From positions 1,525,663-1,589,662 of the forward strand of contig NC_079914.1 of the NCBI RefSeq assembly GCF_024868665.1: a stretch of DNA of 64,000 nt, given 5' to 3'. The notes under the pieces were generated by a model. It did no database searches. It was not told where the DNA came from and saw nothing but the letters and a program-made list of their open reading frames with translations. This document shows positions 34,881 to 45,262 of this stretch, one piece after another. Numbering within the stretch: the first letter of the stretch is position 1; each line of letters opens with the position of its first letter. The stretch comes from Triplophysa rosa. Its lineage: Eukaryota > Chordata > Actinopteri > Cypriniformes > Nemacheilidae. The position numbers were made by a program, and so were the translations under genes.

Positions 34881-36584
34881 CAGTGTTGAAGTCTCGAGAC
34901 TCGGACTCGGTCTTGAACTCGGTCTCGAGACCCTATTTTAATGGTCTTGGTCTTGTCATGGACTTGTGTGCATTTTGACTCGGTCTCGACTCGTACTCAA
35001 ACATGTTCGGAATTGGACTTATGCCCGAGTCCACTCGAGTCCCAGCAAAAATATTAAACACATGGAAAAGACATCCCTTTATGGGCCAAAAGTGAAAGTT
35101 GTTTCTAGCTTTTCATGGGGTCTCCTGATTGTCTAATATTGATGTCCAGTCTGTACAAAGTAAAAACTGGTTGAAATTTTGAGTTTACACATGGAAATAA
35201 ATTAAGGGAGACTCTTAGAAATAAACTGAGTTGAATGATTTGAGTGCAGTAAGATAGCAAGCAACCACTGAATCAAGGTTAAAAACTGATGATTTGACAA
35301 TATTCATTGCAATGAATCGGTATCACTTTTGTACCTGCAAAAATCACCATTATTGTGATCTTTTTTAGCTTTAGTTGAGCTCTTGGCTCTTCTATTTTAA
35401 TGTTAAATTAGGTTTCCTTCAGCCATAACTGTGTGTTAAAATAAATTAGTTGTAGCAAAGAGATGATTACTTCTGAATGGTAATGCATGCATTTTGAAAT
35501 TGTCTCTGTGGATCTGTAGTTTGATATACTGTGATTTTTTTTAGGAATTAACATATTCACAAAATGTTAAACCACTTTAACACACAACGCCATCAAGAAT
35601 CTGCATATGAAACTCAACAATGGTGACAATCAACAAAGAAAGCTTCATGCTGCAATGCATGCTGGGTGATCTGTTTATCTGAATTATTTTGACGATTGTC
35701 ATCATTGTTGAGGGTTATATGATGAGGGTTGATGTTAGTGAAATATGTTTGTTTATTTTCTCTCAATACCTGTGCATTGACTAGCCAGAGCATTCAGACC
35801 AGTCATCAATTGATCAATAATGTTTAAAACTAATACATTTTATTACAGCATGATTATTTCCATGAGAACAACCCTAACTTCTGTAAAAGCATGTCTGTCT
35901 TTCACAGTGCACAAGTGTACATGACCTGAACGAATTAATTTAACAAAAGTCAAGGATCAAGAACCCAACTAAAGCAAACACTGATCACGATAATGGTTAT
36001 TATTGTGGGTACAAAACTCATTTCACAGTCTCATTTCATTTATTTCCATGTGAAATCTGAAAGTAGTCTGATAAACTCCAGATTTGAACCAGTTTTTACA
36101 TTGTACCAAGGTCCCCTGTACGTCAATATCAGACGTTCAGAAAACGTAATAATGGGCCAATAAAGGAACGTCTTTTCAACATCGAAAGATGCAGAAAAGT
36201 CATATTTTTGACATATTTTTGGTCAGGGGGAAGTCATAATTGTAATAAAATTACCTTTACAACACTTACTATGTGGCCTTTTTTACCCTCAGCTAATAAT
36301 ATTTTTAAACTAATATCAGTCTAAGTAAATAAAACACAGTGTAAATGCCATGGTATATTTAATGCACTGAGCACTCTATGAGCTCGGTGCCAGTTTTATT
36401 GTTTCCACCAAACATTTAACATATTCTTGAAGATTTCTATAGGTCTCGTCTCAGATCTCTTGTCCTAGGACTCGGACTTGACTCGAACTCAACCTACTCT
36501 GGACTCGGTCTTGACTCGAACTCGACCTACTCTGGACTCGGACTTGACTCGGACTCGAATTAGCTGGTCTCGACTACAACACTG
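34881..36584. repeat. hAT-like non-autonomous element with GAGTC-rich ends
   Basis: Left end CAGTGTTGAAGTCTCGAGAC and right end (inverted) CAGTGTTGTAGTCGAGACC form imperfect inverted repeats, followed on both sides by repeated 'gactcggtcttgactcgaactc'-type units. The middle is AT-rich without coding capacity. Flanking 8-mers do not match (TGTAACAT and CTGCTGCC), so one side may have been deleted or rearranged. Confidence 0.55.
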
Positions 36585-36621
36585 CTGCTGCCTGCTGGGT
36601 TCTGGGGTGGCTCGTGGATTC

Positions 36622-37214
36622 TGTCATGAACTGGCGTGGAGAAGAACCCAAATGCAGGCATGCAGTGGCAATGAAGGGGTTAACAGATTTATTACAAAAC
36701 AATGAACAGAAATAAAACACCCACGAGGGGGTAACATGTACACGACTAAGGTAAAAACTGAAAACAAAACACTTCCCTCGGTGGGGAAAAAACAATAGGA
36801 CAAAATACCTAAACTATGACACGACACAACGTCTAATAACAGGCAGGGAACAAGCACAATAAAACACAATACACAGGCACAGCGAACACTCGCTTTGAGA
36901 GGACTGGGGCACGTACGAACGGACACACATACACAACGTAGTACAATCCACGAGCCCAAGACAAAGAAACAAGAGGGTATTTAAAGGGAAGACAAACAAG
37001 GGATAACGAACGAGGGCAGGTGTGGAACATAAGACACTCAGGGAAAGATAACAAGGAAACGAGAGGGGCGGGGCCAATGACGAGACACTAGAGAGAACGT
37101 GTATTATTGTCAAAAGGACAATAATATGTTTCTCTCCACACATAACCAAAGGCCTTGTCATGACTCTGCTACAGGACCAAGAAAAACATGACTAAATGAA
37201 GTAGAGCCATGACA
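36622..37214 (-). repeat. 5' LTR of the replaced-interior element (593 bp)
   Basis: Minus-strand start TGTCATGGCTCTAC at 37214, end CAGTTCATGACA at 36622. Very similar to 33242-33790, with small indels. Confidence 0.82.
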
Positions 37215-37220
37215 CCGCCC

Positions 37221-37849
37221 ACTTTGGGCTTCAAAAATACTTTTCACAAACCTACGGGTAACATCACGGACACTACTTCAATGTTTAATATATAAATTAT
37301 TTTTAGATTGGTGACATCAATGAGGTTAAATGGCGTGCAACTGAAAAATGTTGCTTGGTCTCTTGAATCTCAGATATACAGTACAGTATATCCATAAAAG
37401 GACACAGAAGTCTCACAAATGTCACCAACAGAGTTTTAAAAGAGATCTCAACAATGTCTGAAACTGAGCTCAGTTTGCCAAATCAATTTATTGAACTAAA
37501 GTTAGTTAAACTAAAGTTATGATAAACTAAACTAAATCTTATGATCACTTGATATTAAACGCGGAACACACAACTCTATTTTACATTATTTATTCACCAA
37601 ATTTGCACATATCAGATCTGTACATACATAATTGTCTATATTGTATATTGTGTTTTTACTGTTTTGTACATTGCCTATTTCTATATTATTGTATATTATT
37701 ATTATTTTTTTATCATCTATGTTCTGTCCTGTTGCTGTCTTTCTGTTGCACTGTGGAGCTTCTGTCACTATAACAAATTCCTCGTATGTGGAAACGTACT
37801 TGGCCAATAAAGCTCATTTTATTCTATTCTTCTTCTATGAAGTCCACAA
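37221..37849 (+). repeat. Non-coding DNA with a LINE-type 3' tail (about 37690-37835)
   Basis: The stretch 'ttgcactgtggagcttctgt', then 'cttggccaataaagctcatt' and an ATTCT-type tail is typical of a fish non-LTR retrotransposon 3' end. The reverse-oriented counterpart 'gagctttattgccaag' occurs near 47962. The element cannot be extended 5' from sequence alone. Confidence 0.5.
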
Positions 37850-38588
37850 GTTCTCGCAGGAGGATGGCACATGAAGTCTACAGGTTCTCGCATGAGGATG
37901 GCACGTGACGATCAGCTGGTGCTGGTGTAATGTGTAGTTTCCTCTGGATGGCTATCCCGATGGTTAGTCAGTCTGCAGGCTCTGACAGGAGGATGACACG
38001 GGTGGTCCTACTTTAGCCGGCATAATCTGTGGGGAGGAGGGCAGAGAGAGAATAATTTGCATAGCTGCTGTTCATTTACTTATAAACAAGAGATAAGGTA
38101 TGCATCATATGTATACAGTATGCTTTGCTGAATATATGTGTTTTTAATCTATATTTAAATTGTGAGAATGTGTCTGACCCTCGAAAAGTATCAGGAAGGC
38201 TATTCTAGAGTTTAGTTGCTACATATGAGAAGGCTCTACCCCCTTTCGTGGATTTAGTTATTCTAGGTACTATCAGAAGTCCAGAGTTTTGTGATCGTAG
38301 AGAGCGTGATGGGTTTTACCGTGATAGAAGCTCTGTTAGATAAGCGGGAGCTAAACCGTTTAATGCTTTATAAGTGATTAGAAGTACTTTATAGTCTATA
38401 TGGTAGTTAATGGGTAGCCAGTGTAGAGATGATAAAATTGGTCTTATGTGGTCAAATTTTCTAGACCTTGTTAGAACTCTAGCAGCTGCATTTTGAACTA
38501 ACTGTAATGTGTTTGATGGTGATTCAGAATAACCACTTAGTAGTGCATTACAATAGTCAAGTCTTAAAGTCATAAATGCATGAACTAG
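37850..38588 (-). mobile_element. L2 LINE, 3' part (split from 44630-45198)
   Basis: Minus-strand frame from 38588: LVHAFMTLRLDYCNALLSGY, then LQLVQNAAARVLTRSRKFDH and ALNGLAPAYLTELLSR, followed by the 3' UTR. This is the C-terminal part of an L2-clade ORF2 protein. The upstream half of the same copy lies at 44630-45198; a DIRS element separates them. Confidence 0.85.
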
Positions 38589-38771
38589 TTCCCTTTCTGT
38601 CAGTCTCTCGACGTTGTGTCGAACCGACAGAATGAGGTTTGTCTTGAGAACCTATCATCTTCTGAGTATTTAGAAAAGGCCAATGAAAATTGGCGAATGA
38701 AATTTGCATGCCGGGCTCCTCCCCGGATGTCCGGGTATAAGAGGGAAGCCGGCGTGCTCATTCATTCACCT
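38589..38771 (+). repeat. Left inverted terminal repeat of DIRS copy 1
   Basis: Outer 22 nt 'ttccctttctgtcagtctct...' are followed by about 160 bp (38611-38771) that recur inverted at 44420-44580, including 'cgttgtgtcgaaccgacag' and 'aggccaatgaaaattggcg'. Confidence 0.88.
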
Positions 38772-38959
38772 TTTGTTCTTCAGAGCCTACGCATCTGGTG
38801 AGCTTCTCTACGATCTTGGTGATCATTCTTTCTGCTGGAATCTACGACGTGGACAGCGGACGGTCCCTTCCTGCAGTGACTCTCCCCTGGGCGTCTCGGC
38901 AGTTCCGGAGGTGTTCGAGCAAATTTCCTTTTCTGAAAGAGCAAATTTCTCCAGCGTGG

Positions 38960-40740
38960 CTAGTCCCGCTGTTCTCATGGGTGCAACACACTCATCGAGG
39001 AGGGGGACGGACACGATGCCTGCTTCCAGTACGCTGGGGCAGACGTTGTGGATACGTCATGCCCGCAGTGCGGGCGGTGACGATTCAGATGTTGCGTCAC
39101 GGGTGGCTGTGTTCCCACGGGACTCAGCCACCACCTCGTTTGCTCCCCGTTCCGTGGCGGCAGGACTACGGCCCTGCTGTCGTCTCGCTCGTCTGACTGT
39201 TCTTCATGAGACGGTCCCACCGTCTTGTTCCTCAACCACGTATTCGGACACGATGCGTGATGATGAGATGTCTCTTGCAGCATCGGGGGGTGACGTACTG
39301 CCATCCGACTCCGACGATTCCTCGGGCTCCCTCCCTCGGGGGGTCGAGCCTAGGAAAAAGCAGACGTCGAGATGTCGACCATGCTTTCCTGGGCCGCCGT
39401 GAGTGTTGGGTTGCAGTGCCCGCACTGCCTCTCCCGGCGCTCGCGGCTGGCTACATGGCCCCTTAGGGTTTGAGCGCGGCTCCAAGCCCCCAGTGCCGTG
39501 TTTACCGGAAGTGCATGAGGAACTTTGTAAGACCTGGAACGCCCCTTCCCGGCACGTTTCACGTCAAGTTCTGTCACCCTCTCTTTCCTCGAGGTTGAGA
39601 CAGCTGGAGGATACGTCGGTGTCCCCCAGGTGGAGTATGCCGCCGCGGTGCACTCATGCCCGTAGGTGGCGGCCACCTGGGGGGGCTCGACCTAGACTCC
39701 CGTCCAAAGCATGTGGTGTCTCGGCATCTCTGGTGTCGAGAGCTTACATTGCGGCGGTCCAAGCTGCCTCCTCTCTCCACGCTATGGCTCCTGCCAGACC
39801 AGGGCGTTGAGAGAGCTCCACGAGGGTAAGCGCTTATGCAGCGCCTATGCAGGAACTCCGCGCCGCCACCTACCTCGCTCTACGGGCGACCAAGGTGACT
39901 ACGCAGGCCCTGGGTCGGACGATGTCCACACTTGTGGTCCATGAGAAACTCCTCTGGCCAATCCTTGCGCAGATGAGTAACGCTGAGAAGGTCCGCTTTC
40001 TCGACGCACCCGTCTCGCAAGGGGGCGCTGGTTGGTGTTACTGTCGAGCCGCAGCGGCCCCGCTCACCCCCCGCCCTTCGGGGGGGCGCGAGACCCGCAC
40101 GCGGCCTCCCCCGGAGGGTTCTCGACAGTAAGAAGCAGTCCTCCGTGCCGCAACTCGGCCGCCTCGGCCATCGAGTCCTGTGCACTGTCTGCTTCCCAGC
40201 AGCCCTGGTCCTCTTCAACGCCCTCCAGCTCTGGTGCTCCCCACTCAGGCGGCCCCCCCTGGAGGAGACAGCGAAGAGGAGACCATCGCCCCATCAGCAG
40301 CCACGGCGAAGCGGCCATCATGGGAAGACCTCAGGGGGATCGAGGCTACCATTGGGCCCGACCCCAGCCACATTGCTGGGAAGTCGGATAGGGACGGATC
40401 CTGCCCCGTCTCTCCATCTGCTGGCCCCCTCCGGGGGGCTGGCTCCCACTTACGCTCAAAAAGGAGAGTTTCCTCTCTCTCTGGGTTACCACAGCCGCTC
40501 TCACCCTCTGCACGACGGTGAACGGCAAACTTGACGTTGCGTCATGGCGAAGCGCAATGTCGAGTATAAACACCAGCCCTCAGCACTCTCAGTCAGACAG
40601 TGCGTTGAGCTGCGCAGTCGCCAGGCAGGAAAAACAGCAGAGACGATCTCCTCCCCGGGGGACCTCCCCCGGCAAGGAATCCGTACTGCTAGCCATCGAA
40701 CCACCCCCCGGGGGACGATGAAAAAGATCGTACCTTAGTC
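38960..40740 (+). pseudogene. DIRS gag-like region
   Basis: Near the start, one frame carries a cysteine cluster (CN...GDGHDACFQYAGADVVDT followed by CPQCG). The minus-strand copy 2 has C where this copy has Y (FQC vs FQY). Further on are arginine/proline/serine-rich frames, VHEKLLWPILAQMSNAEKVR, and charged segments, spread over three frames because of indels. In DIRS elements this position encodes the Gag-like ORF1. GC content is much higher than the flanking genome. Confidence 0.65.
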
Positions 40741-40899
40741 CCCGTCTCATTCTGGGAGCCTGTCCGGCTTCCCAGGTTGTCAGACTGGCTAGGGAGGACG
40801 ATCCGTCTCGGCTACGTGATCCAGTCGCCTCACACCCACCAAGTTCAGCATCCGATATACCTCAGTCAGAGTCTAGGATGTTCCCGTACTTCGGGCCGA

Positions 40900-41560
40900 G
40901 GTCGCCACCCTTCTGGTGAAGGGAGTGATCGAGCCCGTCTCACCAGCCGAGATGTTCAACGGGTTTTACAGCCTGTACTTCATTGTCCCCAAGAAAGGCG
41001 GGGGGTTGCGCCCTATCTTGGGTCTGTGTGTTCTGAACAGGCACCTACACTATAGCTGCCTTTCAGGTTGATCACGCAGAAGCGCATCCTGACGTCCGTC
41101 AGGTGTCAGGACCGGTTCATGGCACTCGACCTGAAGGACACGTACTTCATGTCTCGATCCTCCCTCGACATCGGCTGTTCCGATGGTTCGCGTTCGAGGG
41201 ACGGGCATATCAGTACCGGGTCCTCCCCTTCGGTCTGTCCCTGTCTCCACGAGTCTTTACGAAGGTCGTGGAAGCCACCCTCCTTCCCCGTAGGGAAGGA
41301 GGTGTGCGGGTACTAACTATATCGACGACTGGCTCAGTTTTGGCACACTCTCGAGATCTGTTGTGTACACACAGGGACCTGGTGCTCTGGCACCTAGATC
41401 GGTGGGACTACAGGTCAACTGAGAAAAGAGCAAGCTCTCCCCGGTGCAGAGCATCCTCTTTCTCGGTATGGAACTCAACTCTGTCCTCACGAGCGGCCCC
41501 GCTCACCCCCCGGGGGGGCGTGAGACCCGCGACGACGAAGCCCGCACCCTCGTGGCCTCC
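40900..41560 (+). pseudogene. DIRS reverse transcriptase remnant
   Basis: Consecutive frame pieces read LYFIVPKKGGGLRPILGLCV, ITQKRILTSVRCQDRFMALD, FAFEGRAYQYRVLPFGLSLS and RVFTKVVEATLLPRREGGVR, followed by an equivalent of the YIDDW active site (near 41310-41335) in a shifted frame. The FMALDLKD motif A and YRVLPFGLS motif B are DIRS-type. At least two frameshifts are needed to read it through. Confidence 0.75.
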
Positions 41561-41859
41561 CAGAGGCAGCGCGACTGACTAGCGCACCCGATCAGTGTTG
41601 AAGTGCCTGAAGCTCAGACAGTCAGCGGTCCCCCTGTAACAAGAGGCTCCTGGGTTACATGGCATCCTCGGCGGGGGTGGTCCCCCTCGGGTCGATGCAC
41701 ATACGACCGCTCCAATACTGGCTGCAGAGTCAAGTGCCTTGGAGAGCGTGGCACACCGGCAGCAGGCGTATGGTCACACGCTTTTCTGCCGACACACCCT
41801 AACCCCCTGGTCTCCATGACCTTCTTGCGGACAGGGGTCCCCTTTGGGATGCCTCCCTG

Positions 41860-42200
41860 CAAGGTTGGGGTGCCGTGTGCAACGGGCAAGCAGTGTCGGG
41901 GCGGTGGACGGGCCCCCGCCTGCGTTGGCATTTCAACTGCCTAGAGTTGTTGGTTGTGCTACTTGCATTGAGGAGGCTACTACCTCTCGGTAATGGAAGC
42001 ACGTGCTGGTCCGGTCGGACAGCACAGCTGCTGTGGCGTATTCTTTCACTCACAGCAGCTAACATGACTCGCCCGAACGTCTCCTCCTCTGGAGTCAGCA
42101 GGTGATGAGCTCCCTGCGAGCCACACACATCCCAGGCGTCCTGAACCAGACAGCCGATGCGCTCTCTCGTCAGTCGATGCCTCGCGGAGAGTGGCGACTC
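41860..42200 (+). pseudogene. DIRS RNase H remnant
   Basis: Frame pieces LRWHFNCLELLVVLLALRRL and, after a shift, MSSLRATHIPGVLNQTADAL with SRQ. The LNxLEL..V..AL and HIPGxxNxxADxLSR motifs are those of the RNase H domain downstream of DIRS and Gypsy RTs. The intermediate 'VRSDSTAAV' region is present at 42010-42040 in another frame. Confidence 0.7.
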
Positions 42201-42799
42201 CCTCGCAGCCGGCTCTTTTGGGGCAGTTCGGCCAGGCACAGGTGGTCCTGTTGCCTCCCCGGACTCCACCCATTGTCCGCTTTGGTACTCCCTGTCCGAG
42301 GTACCCTCGGCACGGATGCCCTTGCGCACAGCTGGCCGCGGGACAAGCGGAAGTACGCTTCCCCCCAGTGAGCCTCATTACACAGGTCCTGTGCAAGGCC
42401 AGGGAAGAGGAGCATCAAGTGGTACTAGTTACACCCCTTTGGCCTAACCAGGACTTGGTTCTCGGAGCTGAGGCTCTGACAACAACTCCCCCCTGGCCGC
42501 TCCCCCTGGCGAACAGCTTCCCCAGGGGAAGGGGCACGTTACGGCATCCCAGGCAAAACCTGGTCTCCATGTCTGGACGGGACGAGGAGATCCTGAGTGA
42601 CCCACCCCCGGTCCGGTTGGGACGTCACTCAGGCTAAGAGCTTCGGCCACTGGGCGGCTATACGCCCATAGGTGGAACCTCTTCTCATCCTGGTGCTCTT
42701 CTCGGCGAGAAGACCCGCGAAGTTGCTCGGTCGGGTACGAGCTGTCCCGTCCTCAAGAGAGACGGGGGAGTAACCTCTCCCCCTCCACACTGGGAATGT

Positions 42800-43503
42800 A
42801 TGTAGCCGCTACGGCCGCTCATCATGACCCAAGTGCTGGGTAGCCTCTGGGACAGCACGACCTGGTCATTAGGTTCCTAAGGGGCGCGAGAGGGTGACCA
42901 CCTTACCCACGCTCCATACCCTCTTGCGACCTAGGTGGCAGGCCTCAAGAGGCCCCGCCCCCTTTGAGCCTCTCGGGGTTGCCGCTCTTTCTCAGTCTTG
43001 ATAAAGACGGCTTTCCGCATCGCGCTCACCTCCAAGAGGGTAGGGGATCTACTAGCACCCTCCATGTCCACAGATTGCCTAGAACTTGGGGCCGGGATTC
43101 TCACGTTATCTTGAGACCCCGCCCCGGCTACGTGCCCAAGGTTCCCTCCACTCTCCCGAGAGACCAGGTGGTGAACCTGCAGGCGCTCCCCACCGGGGAG
43201 GAAGACCCAACCTATCCGTGTTGTGTCCAGTACGCGCACGGCGCCTCTACTTGGTACGCGCACGGTGCCTCTACTTGGACCGCACGCAGATTCCAGAAGC
43301 TCTGAGCAGCTCTTTGTCTGTTTCGGAGGTCAGCAGGAGGGCTGTCTCCAAACAGAGGCTGGCGCACTGGATCATGGATGCCCTCGTTAGGGCATACTGA
43401 TCTCAATTCGCCCCTGCCCATTGGGCTGGCTCAGGGCGCCTCTCTGGCAGACATCTGCAGAGCTGCGGGTTGGGCTATGCCTAACAACTCCGTGAGGTTC
43501 TAA
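42800..43503 (+). pseudogene. DIRS tyrosine recombinase remnant
   Basis: Frame pieces SLKTAF..ALTSKRVGDL, HVILRPRPGYVPKVPSTLPR and DQVVNLQALPTGEED, then an SKQRLAHWIMDALVRAY segment and SLADICRAAGWAMP near the end. The last has the alpha-helical segment that precedes the catalytic tyrosine in tyrosine recombinases. A TAA (43501-43503) follows SVRF where I would expect the tyrosine, and the same stop occurs in copy 2. Frameshifts break the region. Confidence 0.7.
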
Positions 43504-44244
43504 TACCTATGCGCGGAACCGGTGTCAGCCCGCATCCTGGCAAGGTGTGGGACCGGCAGCCGGTAGGGCGTACGCCTGCGGAAGCCCTTCCCCCTTCGGG
43601 GGGAGCAGTGGCGATCCCGCCTCACTTCTTTCCCCTCGGGTAAAGAACAGGCATTCCATCCATCACTAAGCACCCTTCCAGGGGACAGGCTGGGCAGAGC
43701 AGCCCTGCCCCCTTAGGCCAGGGAACAGTTGAGTTATCTCCCACATAGCTCTAACCGGACCTAGTGCTCCAGACGTGGTAACCCCCCCCTCCGTGGGCTG
43801 TTCCGTCTGATGTATCCTCATGAATGGTTCCCACCTTGGCAACCCATGACCTCCCCAGGTGGACTCCCACCTTGCGGTTAACTCCTGCAGTCGCACATTC
43901 CTCCCATGAGTTCTCCCCTGATGGTGAGACCATGTTGTGTCTCCACTATTCCTCCCTATGGTAGGTAGTGGCCTCTGCAGCGTTTTTCCCCCAGGGGGGA
44001 ATCATGCTTACCCAGTGACCCGTACGGTGCCGGGCGGTTTTTCGCCATTTAGAGAACTAGGCCTCCGCCCGTGACGGCCGGTGATAGGGGCTTCCCAACT
44101 TTGTGTAAAGCTCTGGGTCCCCCTACCTCTCCACTGGAGGGTCATAATTTCGCGTTAGCGTCTTCGTCTGACTCGCCCAGGCCAGTCAACGTCGCTCCGC
44201 AGAGATTGTGACGCGGCTCAGTGCTGTGGCGTTTTCCATAGGAA

Positions 44245-44350
44245 CCCCATTCTGTCGGTTCGACACAACGTTGAGAGACCGACAGAAAGGGAACGTCTTG
44301 GTAACGGATGTAACCTCGGTTCCCTGATGGAGGGAACGAGACGTTGTGTC
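44245..44350. repeat. Internal complementary region of DIRS copy 1
   Basis: 44245-44293 is the reverse complement of the outer left end ('...gacagaaagggaa'), and 44294-44350 is the reverse complement of the outer right end ('cgtcttggtaacggatgtaa...'). The two are fused head to tail at 44293/44294. This region templates completion of the ends during circular DIRS replication. Confidence 0.85.
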
Positions 44351-44419
44351 CCTCATGCCACAACACTGGCCGCCCACCCTAGCGGTCGGGGGAGGATGCT
44401 TTAGGCTCCTCAGACCAAC

Positions 44420-44629
44420 AGGTGAATGAATGAGCACGCCGGCTTCCCTCTTATACCCGGACATCCGGGGAGGAGCCCGGCATGCAAATTTCATTCACCA
44501 ATTTTCATTGGCCTTTTCTAAATACTCAGAAGATGATAGGTTCTCAAGACAAACCCCATTCTGTCGGTTCGACACAACGTCTCGTTCCCTCCATCAGGGA
44601 ACCGAGGTTACATCCATAACCAAGACGTT
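44420..44629 (-). repeat. Right inverted terminal repeat of DIRS copy 1
   Basis: 44420-44580 is the inverted copy of 38611-38771. It is followed by a 49-bp extension specific to the right end, 'ctcgttccctccatcaggga...aagacg'. Confidence 0.88.
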
Positions 44630-45198
44630 TTTCTGCATCAGACATACTCAGAATATTCAGCAGATTGGCAATGATTCTAAGATGGAAGAAGGCTGTTTTT
44701 GTGACGTTTGAGATGTGGTTTTCAAAAGACAGTTTGCTGTCCAATGTAACACCAAGGTTTTTAACTATGTTTGCTGAGGTAACAGTGCATCCTTCTATTT
44801 GCAAATTGTAATCTGTTTATTCTGTTTACAGGTATTTGGTCTGATAAGTAATATCTCTGTATTATCTGAATTTAGCAGAAGAAAATTACTAGTCAGCCAG
44901 TCTTTTATGTCCTGAACGCACTCTTCCAGTTTTGTTAATTTTGAGGTTTCGTCCGGTCTAGATGATATGTATGACTGAGTATAATCTGTGTAGCTATGAA
45001 AACTAATTCCATGTTTTCTAATAATGTTACCTAGGGGCTGCATGTATATAAAGAATAGCAAGGGTCCTAAAACCGATCCTTGAGGTAATCCATGGTTTAC
45101 TGGCATTTTATTAGATGATTCCCCATTTAAATGAACAAACTGATATTGGTCCGATAAATATGATCTGAACCATTGTAAGGCTTGTCCCTGAATAGACA
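44630..45198 (-). mobile_element. L2 LINE, 5' part (split from 37850-38588)
   Basis: Minus-strand frames read NHGLPQGSVLGPLLFFIYMQ, then SFHSYTDYTQSYIS and LTSNFLLLNSDNTEILLIRP, ending NILSMSDAEK at the DIRS insertion. The catalytic YADD is changed to YTDY, so the RT was dead or became so. It begins at about 45198, where a different dispersed repeat starts. Confidence 0.85.
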
Positions 45199-45262
45199 GT
45201 CATACAGGTTTGGAATGACATGAGGGTGAGTAAATGGTCAAAGAATTTTTTCATACTGTTGG
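45199..45262 (+). repeat. Dispersed cyprinid-type repeat fragment
   Basis: 'tcatacaggtttggaatgac' followed by 'atgagggtgagtaaatg' is, from memory, one of the most frequent dispersed sequences in carp and zebrafish genomes. It supports the taxonomic guess. Confidence 0.6.

Larger units (their letters stand above)
33242..37214 (-). mobile_element. LTR retrotransposon (TGTCATG family) with replaced interior
   Basis: Two same-orientation LTRs of one family (5' LTR 37214-36622; 3' LTR 33790-33242) bracket the region, and CCGCCC occurs on both outer sides (33236-33241 and 37215-37220). After the 5' LTR comes the family leader (minus strand GAATCC...CCAGAACCCAGCAGGCAG), and before the 3' LTR comes the family 3' internal region. 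Almost everything between (about 34013-36584) is unrelated: AT-rich sequence plus a hAT-like repeat. No gag or pol remains. An ambiguous base sits at 34012 exactly where the family sequence stops, so part of this structure could be an assembly join. Confidence 0.65.
38589..44629 (+). mobile_element. DIRS-order retrotransposon (complete structure, decayed ORFs)
   Basis: It has a left inverted terminal repeat, a gag-like region (about 38960-40740), RT (about 40900-41560), RNase H (about 41620-42200), a tyrosine recombinase (about 42800-43503), an internal complementary region (44245-44350) and a right inverted terminal repeat. It lacks LTRs and integrase and makes no target duplication; these are the defining DIRS traits. 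It interrupts an L2 LINE between codons that rejoin in frame (gcagaaaaa / ctagttcatg on the minus strand). The frames contain several shifts and stops, so this copy is not autonomous. Confidence 0.9.

Noticed and set aside
34881..36584. Complete hAT insertion into the LTR element
   Set aside because: The ends look hAT-like, but the 8-bp flanks differ entirely, so a clean insertion at this place is not supported.
39880..40390. Several long overlapping frames on both strands at 39-43 kb and 50-54 kb suggesting many genes
   Set aside because: High GC of the DIRS bodies leaves all six frames open by chance; only the pieces matching gag, RT, RNase H and recombinase order are kept.
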